64,000 nt of DNA from assembly GCF_003207825.1 (NCBI RefSeq), contig NZ_NKTY01000014.1:18167-82166 (forward strand), given 5' to 3'. Both the position numbers and the translations under genes were made by a program. The stretch is from Komagataeibacter saccharivorans (GTDB lineage: Bacteria; Pseudomonadota; Alphaproteobacteria; Acetobacterales; Acetobacteraceae). Shown here piece after piece: positions 1 through 9,441 of the stretch. The first letter of the stretch is position 1; every line of letters starts with the position of its first letter. The notes beneath the pieces were generated by a model. That model had not been told where the DNA came from. It saw nothing but the letters and a program-made list of their open reading frames with translations, and did not search any database.

Positions 1-286
1 CCAGTATTTCCAGCGCCGCCCGCACATCGTCAATCGGCGTGGCGAGGAAATGGGGTACCCACCTGTCTTCCGTCGTAACGAACGTGCCCGCACCCTGTCG
101 CGTCACGATACGTCCGCCCAGCTTCAGGGATGCAATGGCTTCCCTTATGACTGTGCGACTGACATCGAATTCCGTGCACAGCACGGCGGTTGATGGCAGT
201 TTTTCGCCCGGCATGTAGGTTTTGGCCTGAATACGGCGCAGAAGTTCATCTGCAACGTTTTCAGACAGATTTCCACTGGCATTAAT
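1..286 (-). CDS. GntR (FadR-type) transcriptional regulator, 3' part beyond window
   Basis: About 95 N-terminal residues are present and the ligand-binding domain lies outside the window. The visible part is a GntR winged helix: a helix with SENVADELLRRI, the wing entry PGEKLPST, the recognition segment VSRTVIREAIASL, and the closing RQGAGTFV. The family represses catabolic operons and is released by a metabolite. It lies downstream of the permease and two SDR genes on the same strand, so it probably regulates this locus. The start is odd. No ATG, GTG or TTG precedes the domain in frame after the stop at 304-302. ATT at 286 has AGGGAG nine bases upstream and is the start used here. The alternative is ATG at 314 or 305 followed by a one-base frameshift near 284. 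Confidence 0.8.
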   Translation of the reverse strand, partial: MNASGNLSENVADELLRRIQAKTYMPGEKLPSTAVLCTEFDVSRTVIREAIASLKLGGRIVTRQGAGTFVTTEDRWVPHFLATPIDDVRAALEIL

Positions 287-378
287 GGCGCGGTACTCCC
301 TTCATCGGTTTCATTTTACACCGGGGCGCGTAACCTGATCCGACTGGTGCATGGTCCGTATTATCCGGTTCCGTGGCT

Positions 379-1146
379 TTAGGCGGTCGTGCCGTCCGGG
401 TCAAAGCGGACCATGGTTCCGCCCCCACTGGCCTGATCGGTGGGCAGGACTTCCATGCGCGTGACATCGACATGCAGCGGCATGTCAATGACGGTGCGGA
501 CAAGGCCCGCTACATCTTCGGGCTGGACGGGACGGTAGCCCTCATACAGTGCTGCGCGCGCCCTGTCCGGTCCCAGCGTATCCCGATACAGCGCCGTCTC
601 GACCCGACCGGGCACGATTTCCGTCACCCGCACGCCCGTTCCCAGCAGGTCGCAGCGCAGGGCGTCGCAGAACAGGCGGATACCCGCCTTGGACGCCCCA
701 TAGACACATGACCCCGGATAGGGGGAGTGTCCCGCAATGGACCCCACAAACAGCACATGCCCCCGCCGCCGCGCGATCATGGGCGGCAGAAGCTGGTGTG
801 TCAGGCGTAGCGGGGCCTTCAGATTGATGTCGATCATCGCGTCGATCTGGCTGATATCCGTATCCGCAAAGGGGCCGCTGGTTGACAGGATACCGGCATT
901 GTTGATCACGATATCAATTTCATGGCTGGCGACGGCGGCGCAGATGGCGTCCGTATCGCATATATCGGCCTGAACCGTTATTGCCCCGTATTCGCGCGCC
1001 AGCGCCGCCAGGGCGTCCGGATTGCGCCCGGTTGCGATGACGTTCAGTCCCGCCGTGCGCAGCGCGGCGACGATGGCCCGGCCGATGCCGCTGGTCGCAC
1101 CCGTTACCAGTGCGGTGCGCAGCGGGTGTGATACGGTGTCACGCAT
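379..1146 (-). CDS. Short-chain dehydrogenase, YdfG-like (3-hydroxy acid dehydrogenase type)
   Basis: This is a 255-residue classical SDR. It shows the cofactor glycine motif TGATSGIG at 15-22, NNAG at 82-85, catalytic Ser136, and Tyr149/Lys153 in YGASK. The stretch [13 protein letters not shown] and the C-terminal part resemble E. coli YdfG, which oxidises serine and other 3-hydroxy acids with NADP. It probably oxidises or reduces a hydroxylated intermediate of the locus in the cytoplasm. The start overlaps the end of the next SDR gene by 8 bases, so the two are translationally coupled. Exact substrate cannot be read from sequence. Confidence 0.85.
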   Translation of the reverse strand: MRDTVSHPLRTALVTGATSGIGRAIVAALRTAGLNVIATGRNPDALAALAREYGAITVQADICDTDAICAAVASHEIDIVINNAGILSTSGPFADTDISQIDAMIDINLKAPLRLTHQLLPPMIARRRGHVLFVGSIAGHSPYPGSCVYGASKAGIRLFCDALRCDLLGTGVRVTEIVPGRVETALYRDTLGPDRARAALYEGYRPVQPEDVAGLVRTVIDMPLHVDVTRMEVLPTDQASGGGTMVRFDPDGTTA

Positions 1147-1888
1147 AGATGTAGCCCCCGCTTACGATAACCGTCTCGCCCGTGGCGTATGTGTTGCGCG
1201 GTCCGCCCATCATGACGATCCATTCGGCCATTTCCTCGGGTTCGGCGGCGCGGTCCAGCGGACTGGCCCTGGCCAGTTCAGGCAGGAAGCCCAGTTCCTT
1301 CGCCCGGTCGGTGGCGAAACCGGCCGGGGCGACGCCATTGACCAGTATGCCCCACTGCGCACATTCCTGACCGAAGGATCGGGTCAGGCTGACGACCGCC
1401 GCCTTTGTCGCCGCGTAATGCGCGTTCTGCGGATGGGCCTTGAAGGCATCGACGGAGGATATGTTCACGATCCTGCCCGTAACGGCGCCGGGCTGTGCGA
1501 ATTCGCGCATGTGCCGCACGGCGGCGACCATCATGTGATAGGTGCCCTTGATGTTGATCGCGTTTTCAAGGTCCCATTCCTCATCCGTGATGTCGAGGAT
1601 GGGGCGGCGCGGATAGATCGCGGCGCTGTTGACCAGCGTATCAATGCGGCCCATTTCGCCAGCCAGCGTGGCGAAGGCGGCGTGGGCGCTGCTCTGGCGC
1701 GCAATATCGCCGGTCGCGACATGCACCGATACACCGGGGGCGGACAGTTCGGCGCGCGCGGCTTCCAGCCGTTCGGCGTTGATGTCCACCAGTCCGATAC
1801 GGGTTGCGCCATCACGGATCATGAGGCGTGCTGTAGCCAGACCAAGGCCCGAAGCCCCGCCGACGATAATGGCTGTAAGATTTTTCAT
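1139..1888 (-). CDS. Short-chain dehydrogenase/reductase
   Basis: This is a 249-residue classical SDR. It has GGASGLG at 10-16, Asp35 at the end of the second strand (which in this family favours NAD over NADP), Ser145, and Tyr158/Lys162. The usual NNAG is changed to NSAA at 87-90, an uncommon variation. The C-terminus, with [13 protein letters not shown], is typical of the family. It lies 15 bases after the permease and overlaps the following SDR, so permease, SDR, SDR and GntR form one leftward unit. It probably acts on an alcohol or hydroxy-acid intermediate of the imported compound. Confidence 0.85.
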   Translation of the reverse strand: MKNLTAIIVGGASGLGLATARLMIRDGATRIGLVDINAERLEAARAELSAPGVSVHVATGDIARQSSAHAAFATLAGEMGRIDTLVNSAAIYPRRPILDITDEEWDLENAINIKGTYHMMVAAVRHMREFAQPGAVTGRIVNISSVDAFKAHPQNAHYAATKAAVVSLTRSFGQECAQWGILVNGVAPAGFATDRAKELGFLPELARASPLDRAAEPEEMAEWIVMMGGPRNTYATGETVIVSGGYIYA

Positions 1889-1903
1889 GACGGATCGTCC
1901 CGC

Positions 1904-3475
1904 TTAATGAACAGAGGGTGAAGTGAAGGCAAAGGTTTCGGCATGTTCGTGCGATGCGGGCCTGCGGCCGCTGCTGACCCCCCATGCATAGATGCCCCAC
2001 AGAAACAGCAGGAAGGCCACCAGAAGGGGGATGTTGCGCAGCGTTTCCATGGACAGGTCACGATCAAGCCATGAAAAGCCGATCATGCCGATGTAATAGG
2101 CAAATATCCAAAGGGAGCGCCCGTGGTCGCCCGCCATCGTCCGCCGCCCCGCCTGCGTGGCCAGCACATACACGATGCCAATCACGATCTGGGCGGAAAG
2201 CAGCCAGGCCACCGTGGTCCATCCAGCCCACAGGATGATGAAGGATGACAGCACGAAGGTCAGTGGACCAAGCACGGCAAGGTAGCGCAGGCGGAACGGG
2301 CGCCGCAGTTCGGGAATGGTCTGGCGGAAGGACGCCAGGATGACCGGCGCGAAGGCGTAGCTCATGACAATGGTGGTGGATACGATGCCGACAAGGCTGC
2401 TCCACGAAGGAAAGGGTAGCGTCCAGAATACGCACAGCCCGAATGAAAGGCGCAGCGCCACCTTCTGGCAGGTCGTATCGCGCTTCAGCCCCGTTTCAAG
2501 CAGCCATGCCTGCATGACCCGGCATGTGGAACTGAGATAGACATTCGCCGTCCCCATGGGGGAAAGGCACGCATCGAACAGTACCAGACGCGCCAGCCAT
2601 ATTGCCCCGGCCAGTATCGTAATGTCGTGAAAGGGCAGGGGGAACTGCTCGCGGACCCCATGCCAGCCATCCTGCAGCAATGTGTGCGGCAGGTTCCCCA
2701 TGAAGATGGCCTGAAGGGCGATATAGACCAGCGTGACGAAACCCACCGACAGGCACAGTGCCGCGGGCACGTTTTTCTGCGGATTACGCACTTCCCCCGC
2801 CGCCGACACGATGGATGTCAGCCCCAGAAAGGAAAACATGATGCCACCGGTGGAAAGGGCTGCCATGATGCCGTCCGCCATATGTCCGTTTGCAAGCGGC
2901 ACATGAAACGGTGCGAGTGAAAAACTGCGTGACAGCACGATTATGACAAGTGCGGGCACCAGAAACTTCAGAACTGTAACAATATTGTTAACCCATGCGA
3001 AGGACTTCGCATTGGATGTATTGAGCCAGTAAATCGCGCACAGCACCAAAAACTGTACAAGCCACCCCACTGCGGACGGCCCTCCGCCCGGCGCCCCCAG
3101 AAAGGGGAACCATGTGCAGGCATACTGTCGCGCCGCGACCAGTTCGATCGAAACGATGCTGGAAAACGCGACGATGGTGACAGTCCCCACCATAAAGCCC
3201 AGAAAGCTGCCATGCGACAGGTAGGGATAGCGCGCGACCCCGCCGGTAAGTGGAAGGGCGGCGGCCAGTTCGCTGTAGATCAGCCCCAGCAGCAGGGCGA
3301 TGATACCGCCGCACAGCCATCCGATCATCGCCCCCGGCCCGGCCATGGTGGCGACGGGAGAAGCCGCGAACAGCCAGCCGGAACCGAATGTTGCCCCGCA
3401 ACCGATCAGGATCAGGTCGAACAGGGAAAGCGTGCGCCCGGATATGTGTGTCGCGTTGCTGTCTGGTGAACTCAA
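1904..3475 (-). CDS. APC-superfamily amino acid permease
   Basis: This 523-residue polytopic inner-membrane protein has about 12 hydrophobic helices. The first helix carries GCGATFGSGWLF, a variant of the glycine-rich TM1 substrate loop of the amino acid-polyamine-organocation family. The layout resembles aspartate/proton symporters of the YveA kind, but that is only a family-level guess. It is the first gene of the leftward unit and is divergent from hyuA, with 182 bases between the two starts. It therefore probably imports the compound, or a breakdown product, handled by the rightward enzymes. Confidence 0.85.
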   Translation of the reverse strand: MSSPDSNATHISGRTLSLFDLILIGCGATFGSGWLFAASPVATMAGPGAMIGWLCGGIIALLLGLIYSELAAALPLTGGVARYPYLSHGSFLGFMVGTVTIVAFSSIVSIELVAARQYACTWFPFLGAPGGGPSAVGWLVQFLVLCAIYWLNTSNAKSFAWVNNIVTVLKFLVPALVIIVLSRSFSLAPFHVPLANGHMADGIMAALSTGGIMFSFLGLTSIVSAAGEVRNPQKNVPAALCLSVGFVTLVYIALQAIFMGNLPHTLLQDGWHGVREQFPLPFHDITILAGAIWLARLVLFDACLSPMGTANVYLSSTCRVMQAWLLETGLKRDTTCQKVALRLSFGLCVFWTLPFPSWSSLVGIVSTTIVMSYAFAPVILASFRQTIPELRRPFRLRYLAVLGPLTFVLSSFIILWAGWTTVAWLLSAQIVIGIVYVLATQAGRRTMAGDHGRSLWIFAYYIGMIGFSWLDRDLSMETLRNIPLLVAFLLFLWGIYAWGVSSGRRPASHEHAETFAFTSPSVH

Positions 3476-3567
3476 CTGCGTAACCTCACTGCTGCCTGCG
3501 TGGCGGGCGGTGGCGCCGGCCGGGTGGAATGATCCATACCCGGAACATTACGATATGACATTGACAT

Positions 3568-3578
3568 TTGTATTACAA
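3568..3578. promoter_or_regulatory. Palindromic operator candidate between permease and hyuA
   Basis: TTGTATTACAA is a perfect inverted repeat with 5-base arms and one central base. It lies between the divergent permease (start 3475) and hyuA (start 3658). Short palindromes of this size are typical GntR targets, and a GntR gene closes the leftward unit. Binding is inferred. Confidence 0.45.
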
Positions 3579-3657
3579 GTTCCCTAAACCTGTCATGTCA
3601 CTTTATGGCGCACGGGTGCGCAGTCACCGTGGCTTTCAAAAAAAGGATTGGCGTGGA

Positions 3658-5736
3658 ATGGGCGGAGCCAGAACCTGTCAGGTCGGTGTCGATATCGGCG
3701 GTACCTTTACCGATATCGCCCTTGAGGTGGACGGGCGGTTGGAATCAACCAAGGTCCTGACGGATTACGAAGCACCGGAACGCGCCATCCTGAAGGGATT
3801 GCGCGAGGTCTGTGCCACGGCGGGTATTGGCCTGTCGGATATCGGCGTTGTCATTCATGGTACCACGCTGGCCACCAACGCGCTGATCGAACGGCGTGGC
3901 GCGCGCACGGCGTTCATCACGACCGAAGGCTTCCGCGATGTGCTGGAAATGCGGACCGAAAACCGCTTTGAACAGTATGACCTCAATATCGTCCTGCCGC
4001 CGCCGCTGATCGAACGCGCGGACAGGTTCGTGGTGCGTGAACGTCTTGACGCAGGCGGTAACGTGCTGCTGCCGCTGGACGAGGCGCAGCTTGCGGACGT
4101 GGTCGATGCCATCGCGGCGGGCGGGTATGAAAGTGTCGCCATCGGTTTCCTGCATGCCTACGCAAACGGGGCGCATGAACGCCGGGTGCGTGAAGCGCTG
4201 CTGGAGCGCATGCCCGCGCTGTCGGTTTCCATTTCATCCGAAGTCTCGCCCCAGTTCCGGGAATTCGAGCGGTTCAACACCGTCTGCGCCAATGCGTATG
4301 TCAAACCGGCCATCAAATCCTATCTGGATCGTCTGGTGGCGTCGCTGAAGGTGCTGGGGATCGGGTGCCCGGTTTACATGATCCACTCGGGCGGGGGCAT
4401 CATCTCGGTCGATCACGCGGCGGAATTCCCGGTGCGTCTGGTCGAATCCGGTCCGGCCGGTGGCGTCATCTTCGCGGAATATGTGGCCCGGCGGCATGGG
4501 CGCGACCGGGTGGTTTCCTTCGATATGGGGGGGACGACGGCGAAAATCTGTCTTGTGGAGGATTTCGCCCCCCGCACGGCCAAGACGTTCGAGGTCGCGC
4601 GGACCTGGCGCTTCCGCAAGGGCAGCGGCATGCCGATTTCCATTCCCGTGGTGGAAATGGTGGAAATCGGGGCCGGGGGCGGGTCCATCGCCAGCGTCGA
4701 CAACATGCGCCAGATCCGGGTGGGGCCGCGCAGTGCCGCATCCGAACCCGGTCCCGCCTGCTATGGGCGCGGCGGGGTGGAGCCGACCGTAACCGATGCC
4801 AACCTGCTGCTGGGCAAGCTGGACCCGGACAATTTCGCCGGCGGGTCGCTGACCCTGTCACGCGAAGGGGCGATCAGCGCCGTGGATGCAAGGATCGCCA
4901 GCCTGCTCGCACTGGACACGCAGGCCAGCGCCTATGGCATCTGCGAGGTCGTGGACGAAAACATGTCCAACGCCGCCCGCGTGCATGCCGTGGAAAATGG
5001 CAAGGACATTTCCGGCTTCACCATGATTACCTTTGGCGGCGGTGGCCCGCTGCATGCGGCGCGGCTGTGCGAAAAGCTGGGCATTTCCTCTTTCATCGTG
5101 CCGCCCGGTGCGGGGGTGGGATCGGCCATCGGCTTTCTGCGCGCGCCGTTCGGTTACGAATCCGTGCGCAGCGCTGTGGTGGCGCTTGCGGATTACGACA
5201 CGCAGCGCGTTGCCGCCCTGCTGGACGCCATGCGCACGGAAGCTACGGGTTTCCTCAACGCCATTGATCCCGCCATCGTGCCGGTCATCGAATGCACCGC
5301 GTTCATGCGGTATGAAGGGCAGGGGTGGGATATTCCCGTCCGCCTTCCATTGGAAACATTCAGCACCGGCCGTACGCAGGAGATACTGGCTGCGTTCGGG
5401 AGCGAATACCGTCGCTACTTCGGCCAGACGATTGATGGCGCGCGCAGCGAGATCATAAGCTGGGCGCTGCGTGTCAGCTCACCCCCCGTCCGTGTCGATG
5501 TCGCCCGGGCGGTCAGCCACACGCAGCCCGTGCAGCCAACAGCGCATCGCCCCCTGTTCGATGCCGCCAGCCGGGGCTTTGTCGATGCGGGCATCATCGA
5601 CCGCCGCACCCTTTCGGTCGGGGATGTGGTGCGGGGCCCCGCCATTATTGTCGAACCCGAAACCACGACCATCCTGACAACCTGTTTCACGGCAACGGTG
5701 CAGAGCGACGGCTGTCTGCTCGCCACCCGCCATTGA
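3658..5736 (+). CDS. hyuA: Hydantoinase/oxoprolinase subunit A (HyuA family)
   Basis: This is a 692-residue ATP-dependent amidohydrolase subunit. The ASKHA-type phosphate loop DIGGTFTD lies at 12-19 and a second one, FDMGGTTAK, at about 288-296. HGTTLATNALIERRG and EIGAGGGSIA are further family signatures. With HyuB it hydrolyses a cyclic amide (hydantoin, N-methylhydantoin, 5-oxoproline or a related lactam) with ATP in the cytoplasm. Start: ATG 3658, with AAGGA ten bases upstream. An in-frame TTG at 3568 lies inside the palindromic operator and is rejected. It is the first gene of a five-gene rightward operon. The true substrate is unknown. Confidence 0.9.
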   Translation: MGGARTCQVGVDIGGTFTDIALEVDGRLESTKVLTDYEAPERAILKGLREVCATAGIGLSDIGVVIHGTTLATNALIERRGARTAFITTEGFRDVLEMRTENRFEQYDLNIVLPPPLIERADRFVVRERLDAGGNVLLPLDEAQLADVVDAIAAGGYESVAIGFLHAYANGAHERRVREALLERMPALSVSISSEVSPQFREFERFNTVCANAYVKPAIKSYLDRLVASLKVLGIGCPVYMIHSGGGIISVDHAAEFPVRLVESGPAGGVIFAEYVARRHGRDRVVSFDMGGTTAKICLVEDFAPRTAKTFEVARTWRFRKGSGMPISIPVVEMVEIGAGGGSIASVDNMRQIRVGPRSAASEPGPACYGRGGVEPTVTDANLLLGKLDPDNFAGGSLTLSREGAISAVDARIASLLALDTQASAYGICEVVDENMSNAARVHAVENGKDISGFTMITFGGGGPLHAARLCEKLGISSFIVPPGAGVGSAIGFLRAPFGYESVRSAVVALADYDTQRVAALLDAMRTEATGFLNAIDPAIVPVIECTAFMRYEGQGWDIPVRLPLETFSTGRTQEILAAFGSEYRRYFGQTIDGARSEIISWALRVSSPPVRVDVARAVSHTQPVQPTAHRPLFDAASRGFVDAGIIDRRTLSVGDVVRGPAIIVEPETTTILTTCFTATVQSDGCLLATRH

Positions 5737-5746
5737 GGAGCGATAC

Positions 5747-7387
5747 ATGAGCGACGCTCTCGCAGATATCCACATGCAGGTCATGTGGAACCGCCTGATC
5801 TCGGTTGTGGAGGAACAGGCACAGACCCTCATCCGCACGGCGTTTTCCACCAGTGTCCGTGAAGCGGGCGACCTGTCCGCCGGTGCGTTCGATCTGGAAG
5901 GCCGCATGCTGGTGCAGGCCGTGACCGGCACGCCGGGGCATGTCAACGCCATGGCGGAATCGGTCGGGCATTTCATTACCGATATCGGGCGCGAAAACAT
6001 CCGCGAAGGGGATGTCTACATCACCAATGACCCGTGGAAGGGCACCGGCCACCTGCATGACATCACCATCGTCACCCCGTCCTTCCATGGCGGGCGTCTG
6101 GTGGGGTATTTCGCATCTACCGCCCATGTGGTGGACGTAGGCGGCCGTGGCTTTGGCCCCGATGCGAACGAGGTGTATGAAGAAGGGCTCTTCATCCCCA
6201 TCATGAAGCTGTTCGATGCGGGCCGGGTCAACGATACCCTGGTGCTGATGATCCGCAACAACGTGCGCGAGGCGGATAAGGTGGTGGGCGATATTTTCGC
6301 CCTGACCGCCTGTAACGCGGCAGGCCACCAGCGGCTGGTGGACATGATGCGGGAATTCGCGCTGGATGATCTGGAGCGTCTGGGTGGTTTCATTCTCAGT
6401 CATAGCGAGCGCGCGACGCGTGAAAGTCTGGCCAGCCTGCCGCACGGCACATGGACCAACAGCCTGCTGCTGGATGGATATGATGAACCGGTGGCCCTGC
6501 ACGCGGCCCTGACCATCGGGCCGGAGGGTGTGCATGTCGATTTTTCCGGGACATCCGGCCCAAGCCGCTTTGGCATCAATGTGCCTCTGGTTTACGCCAA
6601 GGCTTATGCCTGTTACGGCATAAAATGTATCGTAGCCCCGGAAATCCCCAATAATTCTGCCTCCCTCGCGCCATTTTCCGTCTCGGCGCCGGATCACTGC
6701 ATCCTCAATGCGCAGCGTCCCGCCCCGGTATCGGTGCGGCATGTGCTGGGGCATTTCGTGCCTGATCTGGTGCTGGGGGCGCTGCATAAGGCCCTGCCTG
6801 ACCGTGTTCCGGCGGAAGGGGCGGGTTCGCTTTGGAACCTGCATATGAGCCTGCGCCCGCTGCCCGGCATGGAAGGAACGGGCAGCGGGGCGGAAATCCT
6901 CATGTTCAACAGTGGCGGCACGGGTGCGCGGCCCACGCTGGACGGGCTGAGCGCTACGGCGTTTCCCAGCGGCGTTCACACCATGCCGGTCGAGGCGACC
7001 GAAAGTGTCGGCCCGGTCATCGTCTGGCGCAAGGAACTGCGCGAAGGCTCCGGCGGCGCGGGTGAGTTCCGTGGCGGCCTTGGCCAGTCCATGGAAATCG
7101 AGGCGGCGGAAGGCTACTCCCTGCGGTTTTCGGCCATGTTCGACCGTATCAGCCACCCGGCGCGCGGTCTGGCTGGCGGGCAGGACGGCGCACCGGGGGC
7201 TGTCACGCTCGATGATGGCACTGTCATGCGCGGCAAGGGTCAGCAGCAGGTGCCACCGGGGCGCAGGCTCCGGCTCGATCTGCCCGGCGGCGGTGGTTAT
7301 GGTGACCCCGCGAACCGTGCCCCCGCCGCGGTCGAACGTGACCGTCACAACGGTTATCTGGGGGCGACCCCTTCGGGCAATGTTTAA
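5747..7387 (+). CDS. hyuB: Hydantoinase/oxoprolinase subunit B (HyuB family)
   Basis: This 546-residue protein is the usual partner of HyuA and has normal family length. It carries the conserved SVREAGDLSAGAFD and GTPGHVNAMAESVGHF regions, the metal-site region NDPWKGTGHLHD, and a glycine-rich C-terminal segment LDLPGGGGYGDP. It begins 10 bases after hyuA and has a GAGG ribosome-binding site in the junction. Together the two form the ATP-dependent ring-opening enzyme of this locus. Confidence 0.9.
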   Translation: MSDALADIHMQVMWNRLISVVEEQAQTLIRTAFSTSVREAGDLSAGAFDLEGRMLVQAVTGTPGHVNAMAESVGHFITDIGRENIREGDVYITNDPWKGTGHLHDITIVTPSFHGGRLVGYFASTAHVVDVGGRGFGPDANEVYEEGLFIPIMKLFDAGRVNDTLVLMIRNNVREADKVVGDIFALTACNAAGHQRLVDMMREFALDDLERLGGFILSHSERATRESLASLPHGTWTNSLLLDGYDEPVALHAALTIGPEGVHVDFSGTSGPSRFGINVPLVYAKAYACYGIKCIVAPEIPNNSASLAPFSVSAPDHCILNAQRPAPVSVRHVLGHFVPDLVLGALHKALPDRVPAEGAGSLWNLHMSLRPLPGMEGTGSGAEILMFNSGGTGARPTLDGLSATAFPSGVHTMPVEATESVGPVIVWRKELREGSGGAGEFRGGLGQSMEIEAAEGYSLRFSAMFDRISHPARGLAGGQDGAPGAVTLDDGTVMRGKGQQQVPPGRRLRLDLPGGGGYGDPANRAPAAVERDRHNGYLGATPSGNV

Positions 7388-7410
7388 CGATGGGGGCATA
7401 GGGCACGACC

Positions 7411-8619
7411 ATGCGTTTTGAAAATCGACGGGCATCGTCGATCCAGCTTTCGGCCTCCATGGTGGTTTCCATGGCCGCGCGTGCGTTGCGGGCGCAGGGG
7501 CGGCAGATTGTTGACCTCTCGCTGGGGGAACCGGATTTCAATACCCCGGATAATGTGATCGAAGCCGCAATCCGCGCAATGCGCGACGGGGTCACGCATT
7601 ATACCGGCCCCAGCGGCCTGCCGCAGTTGCGTGAGGCCATCGTGGCCAAACTGGCGCGTGAAAACGGGCTGGATTACACGCCCGAACAGATCTCCATCGG
7701 CGTGGGTGCCAAGCAGATCCTGTTCAACCTGTTCATGGGAGTGCTGGAAAGCGGGGACGAGGTCATCATTCCTGCACCCTTCTGGGTATCCTATCGGGAC
7801 ATGGTGGAATTCAACGGCGGCAGGGCGGTCGTGCTGCCCTGCGGGCTGGAAAGCGGGTTCAGACTGACACCCTCGCAACTGGCGGCGGCGATCACGCCCG
7901 CCACGCGCTGGGTCATGCTCAATACCCCGTCCAACCCGTCCGGGGCGGTCTATGGTCGCGCGGAACTGCAGGCGCTGGGGCAGGTGCTGGCGGCACATCC
8001 CCAAATCGGCATCATATCGGATGAGATATATGAGCATATCCTGTTCGGGGATACGCCATTTGTCTCCTTCGCTGCTGCCTGCCCGGAACTGAAGGACCGG
8101 ACCATCCTGATCAATGGCGTATCCAAGGCCTACGCCATGACCGGCTGGCGGCTGGGCTATGCCGCCGCCCCGCCTGGTTTTGCCCGCATGCTCAACAAGA
8201 TGGAATCACAGGTTTCGACCTGTCCGTCCTCCATCTCGCAGGTGGCGGCGGCTGAAGCGATGAATGGTCCGCAGGACTTCCTGCACATGGCAGGGGCCGC
8301 CTATACGCGCCGTCTTGCCATCGTGATGGAAGGACTGGCGGGGATCGAGGGGCTGAAGGTCTGCAAGCCTGCGGGGGCTTTCTATGTCTTTCCCGAATGT
8401 TCGGCCTTCATCGGGCGCAGGACGCCCGATGGCCGCCGGATCGAAAACGATGTCATGCTGGCGGAATACCTGCTGCATGAAGGTGGGGTTGCGACCGTGC
8501 CGGGTGCCGCGTTCGGGCTTGAACCCTATATCCGCCTGTCCTTCGCCACGTCGGAAGAACAGTTGCGGATCGCCATGGCAGCCATGACGCGAACCCTTGG
8601 TTTGCTGGAACAGGAATAA
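7411..8619 (+). CDS. PLP-dependent aminotransferase, class I/II (aspartate aminotransferase fold)
   Basis: This 402-residue fold-type I aminotransferase has the PLP lysine at Lys239 in GVSKAYAMTGWRLGY. Its cofactor-binding Asn is in NTPSNPSG, the Asp is in SDEIYEHI, and the substrate-carboxylate Arg is in the C-terminal YIRLSFA. It moves an amino group between an amino acid and a 2-oxo acid in the cytoplasm. It begins 23 bases after hyuB, so it is co-transcribed. It probably deaminates the amino acid released by HyuAB. The family is certain; the substrate is not. Confidence 0.9.
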   Translation: MRFENRRASSIQLSASMVVSMAARALRAQGRQIVDLSLGEPDFNTPDNVIEAAIRAMRDGVTHYTGPSGLPQLREAIVAKLARENGLDYTPEQISIGVGAKQILFNLFMGVLESGDEVIIPAPFWVSYRDMVEFNGGRAVVLPCGLESGFRLTPSQLAAAITPATRWVMLNTPSNPSGAVYGRAELQALGQVLAAHPQIGIISDEIYEHILFGDTPFVSFAAACPELKDRTILINGVSKAYAMTGWRLGYAAAPPGFARMLNKMESQVSTCPSSISQVAAAEAMNGPQDFLHMAGAAYTRRLAIVMEGLAGIEGLKVCKPAGAFYVFPECSAFIGRRTPDGRRIENDVMLAEYLLHEGGVATVPGAAFGLEPYIRLSFATSEEQLRIAMAAMTRTLGLLEQE

Positions 8620-8626
8620 GCGCATC

Positions 8627-9436
8627 ATGTCCAAATATAATCGTGTCCTCATTACCGGGGCCGCAGGCGCCCTTGGGCGGCAGCTTCGCGTATCGGGCCT
8701 GAAACTGGCCCCCCAGATCCGGCTGACGGACCGTTTTCCCTCTGCCGATCTGGCGGCGCATGAGGAAGACCGCGTGGCTGAACTGGCCGATTTTGGCGCG
8801 GTGCTGGATGCCGTACGCGGCTGTGACGCGATCGTACATCTGGGTGGGCAGGCGGTTGAGGGGACATGGGATTCCGTGCTCAATTCCTCCATCGTCGGGA
8901 CCTATAACGTGTATGAAGCCGCCCGGCAGTGCGGCGTAAAGCGTATCGTCTATGCCAGTTCGATCCATGCGGTCGGGTATTACGAACGCACCCAGACAAT
9001 CGACGCCAGCGCACCGACACGGCCCGACAGCCTGTATGGTGTATCAAAGGCATATGCCGAAAACCTGTCGCGCTATTATTTCGATAAATTCGGGATCGAG
9101 ACGGTATGCCTGCGTATCGGGTCGTGCTTTCCCGAACCGACCGACCGGCGGCACCTGATTACGTGGCTGTCGTACCGGGATTTCCGCCATCTGGTGGAAG
9201 TCTGCCTTGACGCGCCGCGTGTGGGACACATGATTTCCTTTGCCACATCGGCAAACAGCCAGTCGTTCTGGGATAACCGGCTGGCATCCGTTCTGGGTTA
9301 CGCCCCGCAGGACAATGCCGATACGTACCGCGATGCCGTTTTTGCCCGCACGGAACAGGGCGATCCCGATGATCCGGCAGTCCGCTTTCAGGGCGGCAGT
9401 TTCTGCGCGGCCGGTCATTTTGAAGATCCGGCATAA
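8627..9436 (+). CDS. NAD-dependent epimerase/dehydratase family, uronate dehydrogenase-like
   Basis: This is a 269-residue extended-SDR Rossmann enzyme with TGAAGALGRQL near the N-terminus and the YxxxK pair in YGVSKAYAEN. It also has the segment RIGSCFPEPTDRR followed by TWLSYRDF, which I recognise from uronate dehydrogenases (Udh, which oxidise D-galacturonate or D-glucuronate to the lactone). ATG 8627 follows the aminotransferase stop by 7 bases; an in-frame start at 8597 inside the aminotransferase is less likely. A sugar-acid dehydrogenase is unexpected in a hydantoinase operon. It suggests a sugar-derived or polyhydroxy substrate. Confidence 0.75.
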   Translation: MSKYNRVLITGAAGALGRQLRVSGLKLAPQIRLTDRFPSADLAAHEEDRVAELADFGAVLDAVRGCDAIVHLGGQAVEGTWDSVLNSSIVGTYNVYEAARQCGVKRIVYASSIHAVGYYERTQTIDASAPTRPDSLYGVSKAYAENLSRYYFDKFGIETVCLRIGSCFPEPTDRRHLITWLSYRDFRHLVEVCLDAPRVGHMISFATSANSQSFWDNRLASVLGYAPQDNADTYRDAVFARTEQGDPDDPAVRFQGGSFCAAGHFEDPA

Positions 9437-9441
9437 GGGGC

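Noticed and set aside
3568..3657. N-terminal extension of HyuA from TTG 3568
   Set aside because: TTG lies within a palindrome in the divergent promoter, and the extra 30 residues have no family similarity.
5687..7435. 582-codon leftward open frame opposite hyuB
   Set aside because: Low-complexity His/Arg/Gly composition and no motifs; hyuB is unambiguous on the other strand.
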